Source: Odobenus rosmarus divergens
Taxonomy: Eukaryota > Chordata > Mammalia > Carnivora > Odobenidae
Assembly (NCBI RefSeq): GCF_000321225.1
Contig: NW_004450330.1
Location: 2,353,601-2,417,600, forward strand
DNA: 64,000 nucleotides
Reading direction: 5' to 3'
Part shown: one piece after another, positions 1 through 10,790 of the stretch
Numbering within the stretch: position 1 is the stretch's first letter
How the letters are laid out: each line of letters starts with the position of its first letter
The notes under the pieces: model-generated
Databases searched by the model: none
Told to the model about the DNA's origin: nothing
Seen by the model: only the letters and a program-made list of their open reading frames with translations
Position numbers and translations under genes: made by a program

Positions 1-999
1 ACTGACTAATGCTCTCCTGGCCTCAGAGGAATGCAGCTTGAGTGGCAGAAGGCCAGGCGGCTGGGCTTATGTCGAGCAGGATCTTGCCCCCTCTCCTACA
101 CATTCTATTTCTCACCCGACTCACTTGTGAGGCGGGCCCTGATGGTGTACCGAAGTCAAATGTTCTCTCCAGCACTTAAAGGAGGTCTCATGGGTCAGCA
201 TTCAGGAGGAAAAGAATGAGGATCTTGGCTTTGAGATATCAGGAAAGACAAGCACAAACTCAACTAACTACCCAGTAATGGAAGGAAAAAAGATGGCAAT
301 CACAAGTTCAATCCAGCTCCCATGGAGCAGGTTTAAAAAGTCTCTCTTCAAGAGGTTTTTTGCAGCATAACTTTGATTTTTTTTTTCTTCTGAGATACCA
401 TTCCTTCTTGCAAATTTATTATTTATTATAAAATGAAAAAATTCCATGAAGCCACATGCCTCTTTTTTCCACTGGCCCTTTTCCCACCTACAAGGGGGGA
501 AAAAAGTCAAGAAATGCCACCGTGAAATTTTGCATTTGAGCCCATCTGACCTGCAAGTGAGTCTGGCGGAAGAGATGGTCCCCTGGAGGTCTGCTCTAAT
601 CCGGTGAGGGTGGGATCAGGAAGGGACTCTCTCCTACTCTCCTACAAAGGAGAGTGACCCTCTTGGCTCCTTCCTGGCCTAACCTGCCCCTCCTACTGGG
701 AAAGCAGGCATGAGCCGGGGGGTTAGAAGCAGCGAGGTCTCTCCATTGGGCACATGGGAAGAGAACACAGAGCCAGAGGCCTTCTGTTTGGCTATGATCC
801 CCTGCACTAGACCCTGCCATGGTGCTTGGCTGCTATGGGATAAGTAATGATGATATGAGGCCTCATCACTTCAGGTCAGATTTCATCTCTAAGTAAGTTC
901 GGTCTGGGCTGACTTTGCGACCGCATGAGTTAGGAAACACTTGGGTTTTCAGGGCAGTTTGGATTTCTGAACTACTGATGACAACTTGTAGACTTATAC
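1..999. other. Non-coding, mostly unique DNA
   Basis: No exon-like frame, RNA gene or recognisable repeat is seen. Short open frames on both strands have no domain and are ordinary chance length. A T-rich run lies near 379-390. Confidence 0.5.
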
Positions 1000-1137
1000 T
1001 CTTATTTCCATGTATAGGCGAGTAAACCAGATCGGAAAGGTTAGGGAATTTGGTTCAATTCACGCATCTGTGACTGGGACCCAAGTTGGCCTAGTTCCAG
1101 AGCCCATGTGCTTTCTACTATATCCTGCATCCTCCTG
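1000..1137 (-). repeat. MIR SINE fragment, antisense
   Basis: The antisense MIR layout is readable: a degenerate 'aaactgagg...gaggttaag' core near 1023-1045, then the reversed tRNA-like head 'ccagagcccatgtgctttct' at 1098-1117. MIR is an ancient tRNA-derived SINE mobilised by L2. The copy is strongly diverged, so its edges are approximate. Confidence 0.7.
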
Positions 1138-1184
1138 GCCACATGGAGATCCTCTGTGCTTTCCTGTGTTTGGGGAGCAGCCCT

Positions 1185-1272
1185 TGTGGCTGGAGGACAT
1201 CCTAGAGCTGTCAAATGAGGCGTGTGGATTAGATGATCTTGAAGGTTCTTCCTGACCTTGCGTTCCATGATT
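1185..1272 (+). repeat. MIR3-like fragment
   Basis: The stretch around 1229-1270 (gatgatcttgaaggttcttcc ... ttccatgatt) resembles the 3' half of MIR3, whose consensus reads roughly 'gatgatctctaagg..ccttccagctct..attctatgatt'. Short and diverged. Confidence 0.45.
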
Positions 1273-1275
1273 AAG

Positions 1276-3069
1276 CAAAAGTATGATCCACTGTCTGAAA
1301 TGGGGTTCACACCCAAGTGGACACCTAGGAAGAGAAATCTGTCCCCTGTAGGATCTCTTTTCCAAAATGCAAGCCCCTGGCACCTTTTGGATCAAGTGGC
1401 ATCTGTGATTCCCCCAATCCCTCTGTGCTTGAGGGCACTGCTCTGGCTACAGCAAACGCGGTCATAACTGAGACAGGAGCTGGGGCTGGTTAACGCTGCA
1501 CCTGCTGGGGGTATAAAATAGAAGGCAGTAACTATACTAAGGCTCCAGAGCTGTAATTAGAGCTCTGATCTCTTCCTTTCTTTTCTGCCTTTTTTTTTTT
1601 TTGAGGGGTTAGGAGTGGGGGGAAGGACCCATTAAATTGGGAATGTGCCGGTGTAAATTTCTCTTCCCAACTACCTTTATTTTGGAGTGTGTTTAAGGAT
1701 ACATATTATATGCATTCCTCTCCTCATGTATCTCTATACTTATATCAATTCATAAATAAAATATATAGCTGCTTGGCTAAAATGTATCACTTGTCTGCAA
1801 GATTCCTCTTGCAGGTTGCTGGTTAATGTCTCCTGCCAGGGGAGCTGCCCCGGTTTGCACTGACTTTCAATGACCTACTTGTATGCACTGGTTCAGGCAG
1901 GGTTTAACAAGTGGCCCGGCAGATCTGTGCGTCTGCATGTATTCCTCATTTTTAGACTTCTTAAGCAGTATTTGACTTCATTCTCCCAAAAATCAATAGC
2001 ATGTGCATAAAGTTAACTTTGCCATCACACCTTTAGATAGAGAAACTGTCACGAACAGATACTTTTGGAAATACCTGGGAAGGAGAGACTAATTTATGCT
2101 GTTTATCATTCTATGGCTCTCCTGTTACTGGCATAATTGGCATTTGCCTGATAATTGCCTTCGGCATCCTCAGTGCTTACAGGAGAGAGGACCTTCAAGG
2201 TGGAATCCACCTGAGGACTGGGCATTGTGCAGGTTCACTTTCTGTTGTTGCATGTGATCTAAGACTGGCTGGCGGTTGTGAAATTTAGTAGGTTAGTGTC
2301 AATCACGGGAGCTTATCTGAGTTTTATTTGGCCTGGAATTGGAAATTCCTGAATAATGTCACACTCGAGCATTGGGTAGTCTCAGAATTGGAAGTTGGCT
2401 TAATCTCCATGATCAGATTTTAAAATATGATTCCTACAGTATTTACTAATACTGAAAAATTGCATCTTTCAGCAAAAGTCAATGTTTTGAATTCCTCTGT
2501 AACCCTTGCAGGAGGTATTGTTAAAATCATTCAATTGGGACCAGAGAGTTTAAAAAAAAATGAAAAATGTTATAAAATTCTTATCTTACACACATCTATA
2601 AAAACCAATAGAACAAATAAGATGGGATGATGAAACATAAATTTGTATAAAATGTTGTAGAATACACTCAACCAAGTCACGTACTTGGTGCATTGAGAAT
2701 AATTCTGTTTCTTGTAAACTAAATTACAAAGTTAGATAAAAAAAATCAATGAACTATTATTTATATTTCATTTAATCTAGGTGCTTTAATAATGTCTATT
2801 TGGCCAAATACAGTATTGATTTTTCATTGCTGTGGGATTCACTCAGGTAAAACTAAAGAAAACTAAACCCAAATCGCCCACCCTCTCTTTTAATTGTTGG
2901 TGTTTACAGTGGGAAAGAACATGCTGAATTTAGGCAACTGAGGGAGGGAGGGGGAGAGGTGTAGGCTTTGGTTTTCTGCCTGCTTTCAAACACCTAGACA
3001 AACACCTAGAGGAGGTGTGAGATAACAGAAAATATATATATTGGTCTCTGTCTCCTCTCCTCCCCCTAC
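1276..3069. other. Unique non-coding DNA with an isolated TATA-like site
   Basis: No exon or transposon is recognised. A good TATA-box match (tataaaata) lies at 1512-1520 after a G run, but with no CpG island or downstream exon. The part at about 1980-2400 is repeat-free and compositionally even, and could be conserved non-coding DNA. From 2400 to 2880 it is A+T-rich. Confidence 0.45.
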
Positions 3070-3830
3070 TGGGTTCCTGACACAGGGCTCCTGAAACCCT
3101 TGTAACTTCCTAAGTGATAAGAACTCTAGGAACATCGCTTGTTCTAATGAGGCAACTCTGGGTGGGCTCCTGGATGGGGGTCGGTCACCAGGAAAACCAA
3201 GGCCTGATTAGAAGCTTGGAATTTTCAGCTCCACCGCAACCTCTGGAGAGGGGAGACGGGCTCAAAATGGAGTTAATAGTTGGTCATGCCTATGGGAGGA
3301 CGCCTCCATAAAATCCCAATAGCAGGGGTTTGGGGAGCTTCCAGGTGGGTGAACACATCCATATCGAGAGCATGATGCACTCCAACTCCACGGAACAGAA
3401 GCTTCTGTGCTCGGGACCCTCCCAGAACTCCTCCTATGTACCTTTCATCTGGCTGTTCGTCTGTATCCTTTAACAAACTGGTCAACATATGTGTTTTCCT
3501 GAGCTCTCTTAGCCATTCTAGCAAATACATCGAACCTGAGGAGGGGTCACCGGAACCTCCGATCTATAGCTGGTTGGTCAGAAGCACAGGTGACGGCCTA
3601 GACTTGTGACTGGCATGGGAGGTGGGGGAGGGGCAGTCTTGTGGGACTGAGCCCATCCCTACGAGATCTGATGCTATCTCCGGGTACACAGTGTCTGAAC
3701 TGAGTTTAGTTGTCGGGTGTCAGAAATGAGATTAGTTGTTGGATGTCCAGCTGTCTGAGACTTGCTTGTTGTTGTGGGGAAAGCCCCCACACATTTGGTG
3801 ACCAGAAGTGTCAGAAGTGAGGTATGCTGT
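3070..3830 (+). mobile_element. Solo ERV LTR, probably class I (ERV1)
   Basis: This is recognisable LTR sequence. It has a 'cctccataaaa' promoter-like segment (3302-3312) preceding 'gggagcttccaggtgggtga'. A 'ggtcaccggaacctccgatc' block follows (3545-3564), then 'gggactgagcccatccctac' (3642-3661). The 3' edge is 'ccccacacatttggtgac' near 3785-3802, a typical LTR/internal junction. No gag or pol sequence follows, so it is a solo LTR or its edge. The subfamily name is not certain. Confidence 0.7.
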
Positions 3831-4300
3831 GTAAGTAGCACAGAGGGCTCGCAAGAATGAAACACGGTAGGGAAGAACTGGGTTTTCCCACTCAGGAAAG
3901 AAAAAAAATCTGGTTTTTTTCCTTTAAGTAAGGTAGGACTCAAATCCTTTCTGTGCATTTTCAAATCTTGACAAGGCAAGACTATTGCCAAACAAGGTAC
4001 TCAGTAAGAGCATGGCAAGGAAGCAGGGAAATCTAGTGGAGGAGCCTGCATCAGATAAAATTAGAAATTCCAGTTTCTATTTTACATTACTTTTTAAGGA
4101 AATTGGCTGGATTCTAAATGGGCTGGCCAAATCCTAATAGAAAAGGAATTCACAGACAAGGCCAGGTGGAGGGGAGGAGGGTGGGCAGTAGCCACCTCTA
4201 AGCTTCTTGCCCACGCTTCTCTGACAGGCCTTGTATCCCATAGCTTCTAATAATTTCCTTATTGAATTCTTATCTCGGCTTTGTAATTTATATGTCAGTG
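3831..4300. other. Unique non-coding DNA
   Basis: Nothing recognised beyond a short A run at 3901-3908 and a T run at 3914-3920. No splice-flanked frame is convincing. Confidence 0.4.
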
Positions 4301-4415
4301 TTTCCATTTTGCACACGAAGAAACTGAGTGCTCAGAGAGGTTAAGTTACTTGCCTAAGGTCACGCAGTTCCTACTTAGCAGGATTGGGATTCCAGCCTTC
4401 GCGGGACAACAAGTT
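4301..4415 (-). repeat. MIR fragment, antisense
   Basis: The antisense MIR core is clear: 'gaagaaactgagtgctcaga' at 4317-4336, then gaggttaagttacttgcctaaggtcacgcag to about 4367 and the tail 'ggattgggattccag'. This matches the reversed central CORE-SINE region. Confidence 0.85.
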
Positions 4416-5055
4416 CTTTCTACACATGGCCCACGTAGGAAACAGAATGATGCCTAAATAACATTATCATGAGTATTAATATTTACAATTTCAATTTGTG
4501 CTTATGACTTGTAAAATTTTCATCTGCAAGATAAGGATGCTGATCAGAAGATCATCGAGGTCCTATGTATGATAAAATTTAATGATTTGAGATTATTGGC
4601 TTCGAAAAAGATGAGGTTACCTCTGGCAGTCCATGAGCTGAATTTGGTTTGCAGATAGGTTTTGTTTTGCCTGTCGATGGAACACGCAAACATCTGATGT
4701 TTAAGATTTTTTTGAGCTAGCATTAAAACAAGCAGAAAAGTTTACGTAAAAATCTGACTTCCGTTTTTTCTTGAACAACCATCAGATCTGGCAATCGAGT
4801 CTGCACTCCTGAAAGGTAACAGTCAGTTGCTTCTGAGTACCAGCTGTTCACTTTGGATGTTGTCCAGAATTCTCCACTTTGCCACAGTCCCCAACAATCC
4901 CTAATGTTCACTGACTGAAGCCGTATGTCGATTGCTTTTTACTTCTTCCCCCCCCCCTCAAATCTGGTAGCTCCCTTTATTTGCACTGCCTACCTTGTCC
5001 CTGTAGGCACCTTTAGGTGGGTTTCATGATACAGAGAACAGGAGCAGCTAGAAGA
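4416..5055. other. Unique non-coding DNA
   Basis: No gene. An 8- to 9-base C run lies at 4950-4958. The antisense frame at 4723-4911 has no recognisable domain. Confidence 0.4.
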
Positions 5056-5235
5056 ATAGAGACTTGCATTCAAGAAACTACCACGTCACTTATCAGTTCT
5101 GTGATCTCGGGCTAGCCCATTAACCTTTCTGAATCTCAGATTCCTCTTCTGTTACAGGGGCACAATGAATGGTTTGGGAAAGATTAAATAAAATAGTCCA
5201 TGATATTATGCTCAGTATATGTTAACTGACCCTAA
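5056..5235 (+). repeat. MIR fragment, sense
   Basis: Sense MIR features: 'cacttatcagttctgtgatc' (5087-5106), 'cattaacctttctgaatctc' (5119-5138), then 'attaaataaaatagt' and the 3' 'atgctcagtatatgtta'. Diverged, but the segments fall in consensus order. Confidence 0.75.
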
Positions 5236-6779
5236 GGCATTCTTGCAAACGTTCTTTAAAGAAATTTTGCCCCCACCACCAATCCACAGAGGATGCTATA
5301 ACTGACAGTGTACCCACAACCTCTCATAAGCATCTTTGCAGCCAACCTTTCTAACCACTTATACCCTTTTCTAGACCATTTTCCCTTCCCTTTCATGCTT
5401 TCTTTAGCCAAATGATTTGTGATGGTGCTTCAGACCATTTTGAACACCATCATAATTACATAGCAGCATTTTTTCATAATAGGAAGTAGAACAATTGAGC
5501 AAAATGTGCAAAGGCTCCTGTCCACCACCCCCGCACTCCTTCACACAGCTGCTCTTGGCACCCTTCTTTGCCTGCTGAGAAGTGAGGCCCCCGCACTTTG
5601 TGGCATGTAGCTACTATTGCGGATCTTTCGATGGTCACTCCTGTTTCAAGGGCCTGCAATCATTAATAATATGGCATTGCCCATAGTGTCTGAATGACTT
5701 TTCTCCTGATTTTAATCTAAGTGTCAGCTGTGGTGGTGGTATGCGCACTTGGCATGGGGCAATGAGGAGCGGAACTTGGAGTCCTGAGAGTGGCAAGGAA
5801 ATGGCAACCCTTGGGCTGGATGCAGGTTTTCAGAGTCTCAGGCCTGACTTACCTTAAACAGAAGGGAAAATGGCCCCTGGAGGCCCCGAGAGAAGTAACT
5901 GACCTGCATTTTGGCAACAGCATAAAATTCAAACGAAATTACTCTGAGTGGAGAATGGCTTTCTCCTTGCAGGAATGAGACAGGTGAGACCAGACTTTTG
6001 TTTTGCCTGCTGAGTTCTCTGCAGAGTCTCTCTGTTTGGACCAAGTGTTGAAAGAGCTTCCCCCAGTGCAGGGTTCAGACTAACCATTGTGTGTCCTCAT
6101 CGTGGAAGAACACGAGGACTAGGAAGTAGGTGTTCAGAGCTTGTGCCGGGCAGGCGCTGGGGCAAACAGTCGGGGAAGGAAGTCTGTATGGGTTCACAGC
6201 CCTGCACTGGCCCTTAACCAGCTGTGTGTTTCATTCCGTGGTTGAGTTAGCCAGCCTCCTTTTTGTTCTGCTTGTTGGATCATAGCTCAGAGCCTTGTTG
6301 CATTTCGTGGCATGAACATGAGCTCTTACTGGGGAGGTGGAGAGGATGTGGCTCACCAGCGCTACCTTCGTGTGTTTCTTTCTCTTGGGAGTTCCATTTC
6401 CCAAGTTCAAAATGTGGCAAAGAGGTTCCCTGGTCTTCTGAAGAGCGAAGCTCAAGGCAGCAGGCAGGGCATTGGCAACAAAGGACCTGCTGCATTGAAA
6501 CAGAAGCTGCCAGTTAGGGCTACATGTCTAAGTGTTTCGGGGTGCTCAAGCACAGCTGAACTATTTCTTGGCTGGTTTATTCTTACGTTTGGAGAGCAGC
6601 TTCCACAGCTCAGTGAAAACACAGAATACAGGAAAGGGTTGTTGAAGTAAGCATCCTGGGGGCTTTGAGGAGGTGGATCCGTTTTGGGAGCTTGGTCTGA
6701 GAAATGTGGAAACCAGTCATTGCAGATACTGGGTGTCCTAAGCTCTTTACCTTTCCTACTGGAGAGCAAGGAACATAGG
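5236..6779. other. Unique non-coding DNA
   Basis: No gene, RNA or clear transposon. Overlapping open frames on both strands between 6231 and 7036 reach 194 codons antisense. They share no start context, domain or bias, and part of that frame overlaps a probable MIR. Confidence 0.45.
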
Positions 6780-6970
6780 AGCACAGGCTGTGGGGTAGAC
6801 CCTGGGGCTGCCATTGCCCCTTGATGATCTTTATGATCTCTCTGAGACTCAGTTTCCCTACTTCTCAGCCAGGGATCCCTGTATTCGATGAGATGATGGG
6901 TCAGCAAAGCATGTGTGCTTGTATCCCTGTATGCCTGATGCCTAGCATGCAGTCCGTGTTCCAGCAATGT
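6780..6970 (+). repeat. Possible MIR fragment, sense
   Basis: The order 'tctctgagactcagtttccc' (6839-6858), then 'gatgagatgatgggtc' and 'gcctgatgcctagcatgcag' (6935-6954), fits the MIR 3' half with substitutions. The family call is tentative. Confidence 0.45.
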
Positions 6971-7288
6971 CAGTTCTCTTTTCCCTTTCTGATGCCCATG
7001 TATTTGCTGTCCTAGCAGAAAGTGGGTTGAAGGCATGGAAAGAGTGTTTAATATTTTATCAGTTATCCATCATTTACTTTCTCTTTTCTAAAGCATTACA
7101 GCGCTTTTCTGAGAGGTAAAGAAGGCCCTAAGAAGATGAAATCAGCATGTACATTTCAGCTTAGTTCAAAGCTAAGCCCCTTAAGAAATCTTTATTTTGC
7201 AGAGAAGCTGTAGCCTGTCGCAGGGGCTCAAGCTCAGGCTCTGTAAGCAAGCGCACTGGCAAGGCCATCTGGGCTGTTTGCTTTAGCG

Positions 7289-7434
7289 CACTGGTTCTCA
7301 AACGAGCCCATGGCAGAATCACCTGGAGGGCTTCTTAAGACAGCTTGTTAGGTCGGACCTGAACACTGGCATTTCTTACAATTCCCAGATGATGGTGATG
7401 CTCCTGGTCTGGGGACCACACTTGAAGAAACACT
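7289..7434 (+). mobile_element. MER5A-type hAT MITE
   Basis: It starts with the terminal repeat 'cactggttctcaaac' (7289-7303). It contains 'cagaatcacctggagggctt' (7314-7333) and ends '...tggggaccacacttgaagaaacact'. This is the standard non-autonomous hAT-Charlie MER5A organisation, present at nearly full consensus length and with no coding capacity. Confidence 0.85.
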
Positions 7435-7444
7435 ACTTCGTGGG

Positions 7445-7545
7445 AGAAGGCATGCAGGCAGTTGAGCCTCCTGGGCTCTGGGCCCATTTGTGTCTTTAAG
7501 TAGCTGCCTGACTTCAGGCAAGTTACTTCAGCCCTAGGAGACACA
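7445..7545 (+). repeat. Probable MIR fragment, sense
   Basis: The stretch reads as a diverged MIR centre: gggctctgggcccatttg, then 'ctgcctgacttcaggcaagt' (7504-7523) followed by tacttcagcc. The sequence between it and the next MIR (7546-7741) may be another old insertion that I cannot name. Confidence 0.5.
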
Positions 7546-7741
7546 GCTTCTTTGTCCAACAACAGGCAAAACATATGATTTGGAAAGTGTAATTTAGAGC
7601 AGAGTTTCCTAATCTTTTTTTCTATAGTGGGTGGCCACCCCAGGCCCTGCCAGATTGATGTGGGGGCTGAGGGGATCAATATCTTGGCATATCTGTAACC
7701 CATCCAGAGTGTTTGGCATACAGGCTGGGAAAGTCTGACCA

Positions 7742-7990
7742 AGTGGTTAAGAGCATGTGCTTTCACGTCCTGAAAATCTTAGGGTAAGCCCTCCTTCTGC
7801 CTAGCATGGCCTGGCAGCTGTTCACTTAGGAGTCTGCCTCAGTTTGGTCAGCTGTGAAATGGGCACAGTGCTTGTACCTATATCATGGGTTTGTGGTGGA
7901 TATCAAATGATGTAATGCATGTAGAATGCTTGGCCTGCTAAGTAACTTGTACCTGGTTAATGCTAATATAGACTAGATATTATTATTAGC
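7742..7990 (+). repeat. MIR, nearly full length, sense
   Basis: It starts 'agtggttaagagcatgtgct' (7742-7761), the tRNA-derived head. It continues with 'gtctgcctcagtttggtcag' (7832-7851), 'gtgaaatgggcacagtgctt' (7854-7873), 'tcaaatgatgtaatgcatgt' and the tail. Segment order is complete; substitutions are many, as expected for MIR age. Confidence 0.85.
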
Positions 7991-8132
7991 TGTTATTATT
8001 TCCATTTCTACAGTTCTGCAGTTCACTCCTTGTGCCTATCCTGTACCTCATTTGAGGAAGGGGATACACCTCACTGTTTAGGAATGTAAAAAAGTTAAAA
8101 AAAATTTGTTTGAAGGGGGGAGTGCTCTAAAA
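7991..8132. other. Unique spacer
   Basis: A+T-rich spacer with an A run around 8090-8105 and a G run at 8115-8120. No feature recognised. Confidence 0.4.
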
Positions 8133-8292
8133 GAGTGCTTCTCAATCTTTAATATGCATCCAAATCATCTGAGGAACTTGTTAAAATGCAGGTTCTTTTT
8201 CCTTTGGTCTGGGATGGGGCCTGAGAGTCTGCATTTCTAAGCAGCTCTCAGGTGATTCCTGGTCCTCAGAGATGCGCTTTGAGTAGCAAGAC
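8133..8292 (+). mobile_element. MER5A-type hAT MITE, copy 1 of 3
   Basis: The 5' end 'gagtgcttctcaatcttta' resembles the MER5 terminus. The interior contains 'ttgttaaaatgcaggttctt' (8179-8198), 'gatggggcctgagagtctgc' (8213-8232) and 'tcaggtgattcctggtcctc' (8249-8268), all in consensus order. Confidence 0.8.
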
Positions 8293-8448
8293 TCTTCAGC
8301 AGTCCCTCATGAACCCTGCTGCTTATTGGAATCATTTGGGGATCTTTCCACAACCCCAGCCATACTCCAAACCGATTAAATCACAAAGTCTGGGGGTAGG
8401 ATACCATGGTTGAAGCTCCCCAGGTGATCCCAATGTGCACAGTTTGGA
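8293..8448 (+). mobile_element. MER5A-type hAT MITE, copy 2 of 3
   Basis: More diverged than its neighbours, but it keeps 'tggaatcatttggggatctt' (8328-8347). The signature second half is kept as well: 'gttgaagctccccaggtgat' at 8409-8428, then cccaatgtgcac. It directly abuts copies 1 and 3. Confidence 0.65.
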
Positions 8449-8612
8449 CAGTGCTGGTTCTTAAAGTTGGCTGCATATTGGAGAATTTTAAAAAAATGCT
8501 GTTTGGGTCCCACTGCCAGAGATTCTGACTTGGTCTGGCTGAGTCCTGAGCATTACGGCTTTTTAAAGTTCTCAGATGATTCTCTAAGCAGCAAAGTTTG
8601 AGAACCTCTCTC
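8449..8612 (+). mobile_element. MER5A-type hAT MITE, copy 3 of 3
   Basis: Starts 'cagtgctggttcttaaagtt' (8449-8468), holds 'ttgggtcccactgccagaga' (8503-8522) and ends 'gcaaagtttgagaacctctc' (8591-8610), the complementary terminus. Nearly full length. Confidence 0.8.
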
Positions 8613-8829
8613 TGAAGTCCAAAGCACTCTTTAGTAAGGCACAGGGAGAAATTGGGTTGATTCATATTCCAGAAGGTTGAAATAATTAATTTCCCTTCAG
8701 ATGGACCCCCTTTCCCCTAGGAGATTTGCACTGAAATATGGCTAAAATAAGAATATTTCTTATCCTTATTTTAAAGGCAAAAACCTGTTTAACATCTGCA
8801 TGCAGCAAGCTCTGTTGTCTAGTAGCTCA

Positions 8830-8995
8830 GAAATAGGCCCAAGAGAGCATTCAGCTCCTAATCCCCTTCACCACTGTCTTCAGTGTGACCTTGGGAAATC
8901 TTTCCATGTTCATTTTCCATATTTCCTCATTTGCAAAACCTAGCTAATCCTACAAAATGACCACAGGATTGGTGTATGGTCAGATGTGACTTAAA
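8830..8995 (+). repeat. MIR fragment, sense
   Basis: Contains 'gtgaccttgggaaatctttc' (8885-8904) and 'catatttcctcatttgcaaa' (8918-8937), the MIR core in order, then 'cctagctaatcc'. Confidence 0.7.
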
Positions 8996-9377
8996 AACAG
9001 TCCTGCTGCACATCTCCTAAATTGTTCTGATCTGCTGACTAACTTTGGACATTTATGCAAATGCACACTTTGTGAGTCTTGAGAAAATCTGTCACATTTA
9101 AACTATAGTCTTCTATCTCTTTCCCTCTTTTAATGGTACCAATCGCTTCCTGTTCTATTCACACAAGGTTTAGGCTTAATGCACCCCAGAAATTCATGGA
9201 AATCAGCACAAAAGCAGAAATGAGTCTTTAAAAAGCTGCGTGGAGAAGACTGGCCATGCAGCGTTAGTCTTCTTCTTGAACCCCCAGTGGAAATGTCCCT
9301 CACTTGTCCACTCGGTCCCCTTGGTGCCCCAGCCCACATTTCTTCTAGAGGATTGCCGAGACTTCAGCCTTCTGACA
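8996..9377. other. Unique non-coding DNA
   Basis: No exon-like sequence. The antisense 69-codon frame at 9130-9339 has no domain. Confidence 0.4.
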
Positions 9378-9455
9378 TGGGCTCATACAGCTTTGTGTCC
9401 CTAGCAATTAGCACACTGCCCAGGAGGGGCTGAAGAAATGCCTGGGGGACGAGTG
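9378..9455 (+). repeat. L2 LINE 3' end, sense
   Basis: 'gctttgtgtccctagcaatt' (9391-9410), then agcacactgcccaggagggg and a tail like 'ctgaagaaatgcctggggga'. This is the diagnostic L2 3' terminus (consensus: atccctagcacctagcacagtgcctgg..). Very short fragment. Confidence 0.7.
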
Positions 9456-9870
9456 AAGAAAGTGGCAGAAAGAAGTAAAATAAGGCAGCACAGAGGAGCC
9501 AGAGGCTTTCAGAAAACAGGAAGGAAACACTATTCAAGCCCAAAAGGAGAAAATAAGGTATTGATACTAAAAACAGTAAAGGGAATGAAGTAGAGGGCCA
9601 AAAAAGCCCAAGGAAGGAGATGCAGGAAAGGCCAGGAGGTCTGAGTGAGGTTTGTGTGGAGGGGGAGAATGAGAAGGCCCCTGGAACAGCCAGAGAGAAT
9701 GTGAAAAATGACAGGGACGAAGCATCCAGGGTAGTGAGTGAGGGGAGTGGAAGGGAGAGGGAAAGCAGGAGAAACTGGGGAGAAGGGGGCGGGGAGCGAG
9801 GGAGAGCTATCTCAGGGGACAGAACCTCCGGGGGCCAGGAGAGTTGGTCTTTCTCCCGACTGAGGACAGC
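9456..9870 (+). repeat. Purine-rich (G+A) tract
   Basis: The + strand is overwhelmingly A and G for about 400 bases, notably 9610-9830 (ggaaggagatgcaggaaagg, then many gag/gga blocks). The bias produces open frames on both strands, 192 codons antisense at 9364-9942 and 147 codons sense at 9620-10063. They look low-complexity: Ser/Leu/Pro/Phe-rich one way, Glu/Arg/Gly-rich the other. Confidence 0.65.
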
Positions 9871-10424
9871 CCACTGTGGCTCTGGCCCAAGATGGACAGA
9901 GCTGGAGGGAAAAGCCAAACTGGTACAAGTGAAGTGGGTCACTGTCAGGGATTATCACGTTTTCTGGAATTGGATGTTTTCAAATTGCGTAATCCTCCTT
10001 GTTCTCAATTATCCTCCACAAGAGAGCAGAGTCCCTCCCATGGTACAAATCCACCTCAGCTGAGCCCCAGACATCCACTACTCACATCCTGGACAACTCC
10101 TTGGCAGCTTCTCCGCCCTCCCTTTCCACCACAGCCTGCCCTTTCCCCACAGGCCACAACTGCATCTCCAGGCATTTCCCTTCCTGACTTCCACGCACTA
10201 CTAACTAGGCCACCTTCCTGTTCCTCCAGGGCCGCTGCTGGCCCATCCACAGCCTGTGCGCAGATTAGAAAAAGGAGCCCATGAGGGTCTTGGGCAGATG
10301 AATTAGAGAAAGGTACAGGCAGGATAAAACAAGGCGAGTGTCGCAGATTCAGAGACTCTAAGAAGCAGCTCTCTGTGTGTGACGGGGGTAGGGGCACGGG
10401 TAGAGCAGTGTTTGGGGAAAGTTC
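9871..10424. other. Unique non-coding DNA
   Basis: Pyrimidine-rich 10080-10240, complementary in composition to the preceding purine tract. No domain-bearing frame and no repeat I can name. Confidence 0.4.
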
Positions 10425-10790
10425 TCATAGAAAGTGATATTTGAACTGACTTTTCAAAGATGAGCAAGTATTTTCCCTGTTCTGGGTGGTTTTTTTGGGG
10501 GGGGTGGAGTGGAGTGAGGGTAGAGGCCTTTTGCAGGGTAGAAACAGCAGGTGCAAAGGAGCGGAGGTGGGAAAAGTTAAGATACTCAGTATTACTGGCG
10601 TGTTCATGTAAAAGGCAGTTAAGGGGGCCTGAGTGATGGTATAAAGTTAGAACGGGTAGGAAGGGCCTGTCATGAAGGAACTTGAATGCCAGGCTCAGAA
10701 CCAGATGTCACCTTATAGGAAATAGGGAGTGTCTGGTTTTAAGCAGGGATAAGACATGAGCTTTGCATTTGAGAATGATTGCTTTAAAAA
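10425..10790 (-). repeat. L2 LINE fragment, antisense
   Basis: Antisense L2 3' region: 'gtgatatttgaactgacttt' (10434-10453), 'gcaggtgcaaaggagcggag' (10547-10566), 'cctgtcatgaaggaacttga' (10667-10686), 'gcagggataagacatgagct'. The segments occur in L2 order on the minus strand. Confidence 0.8.

Noticed and set aside
6452..7036. 194-codon antisense open frame, the longest in the window
   Set aside because: No domain, no codon or splice evidence, and overlaps a probable MIR. Competing frames exist on the other strand.
9364..9942. 192-codon antisense open frame
   Set aside because: Its length comes from the purine-rich composition of the + strand. The peptide is Ser/Leu/Phe/Pro-rich with no domain, and it overlaps an L2 terminus.
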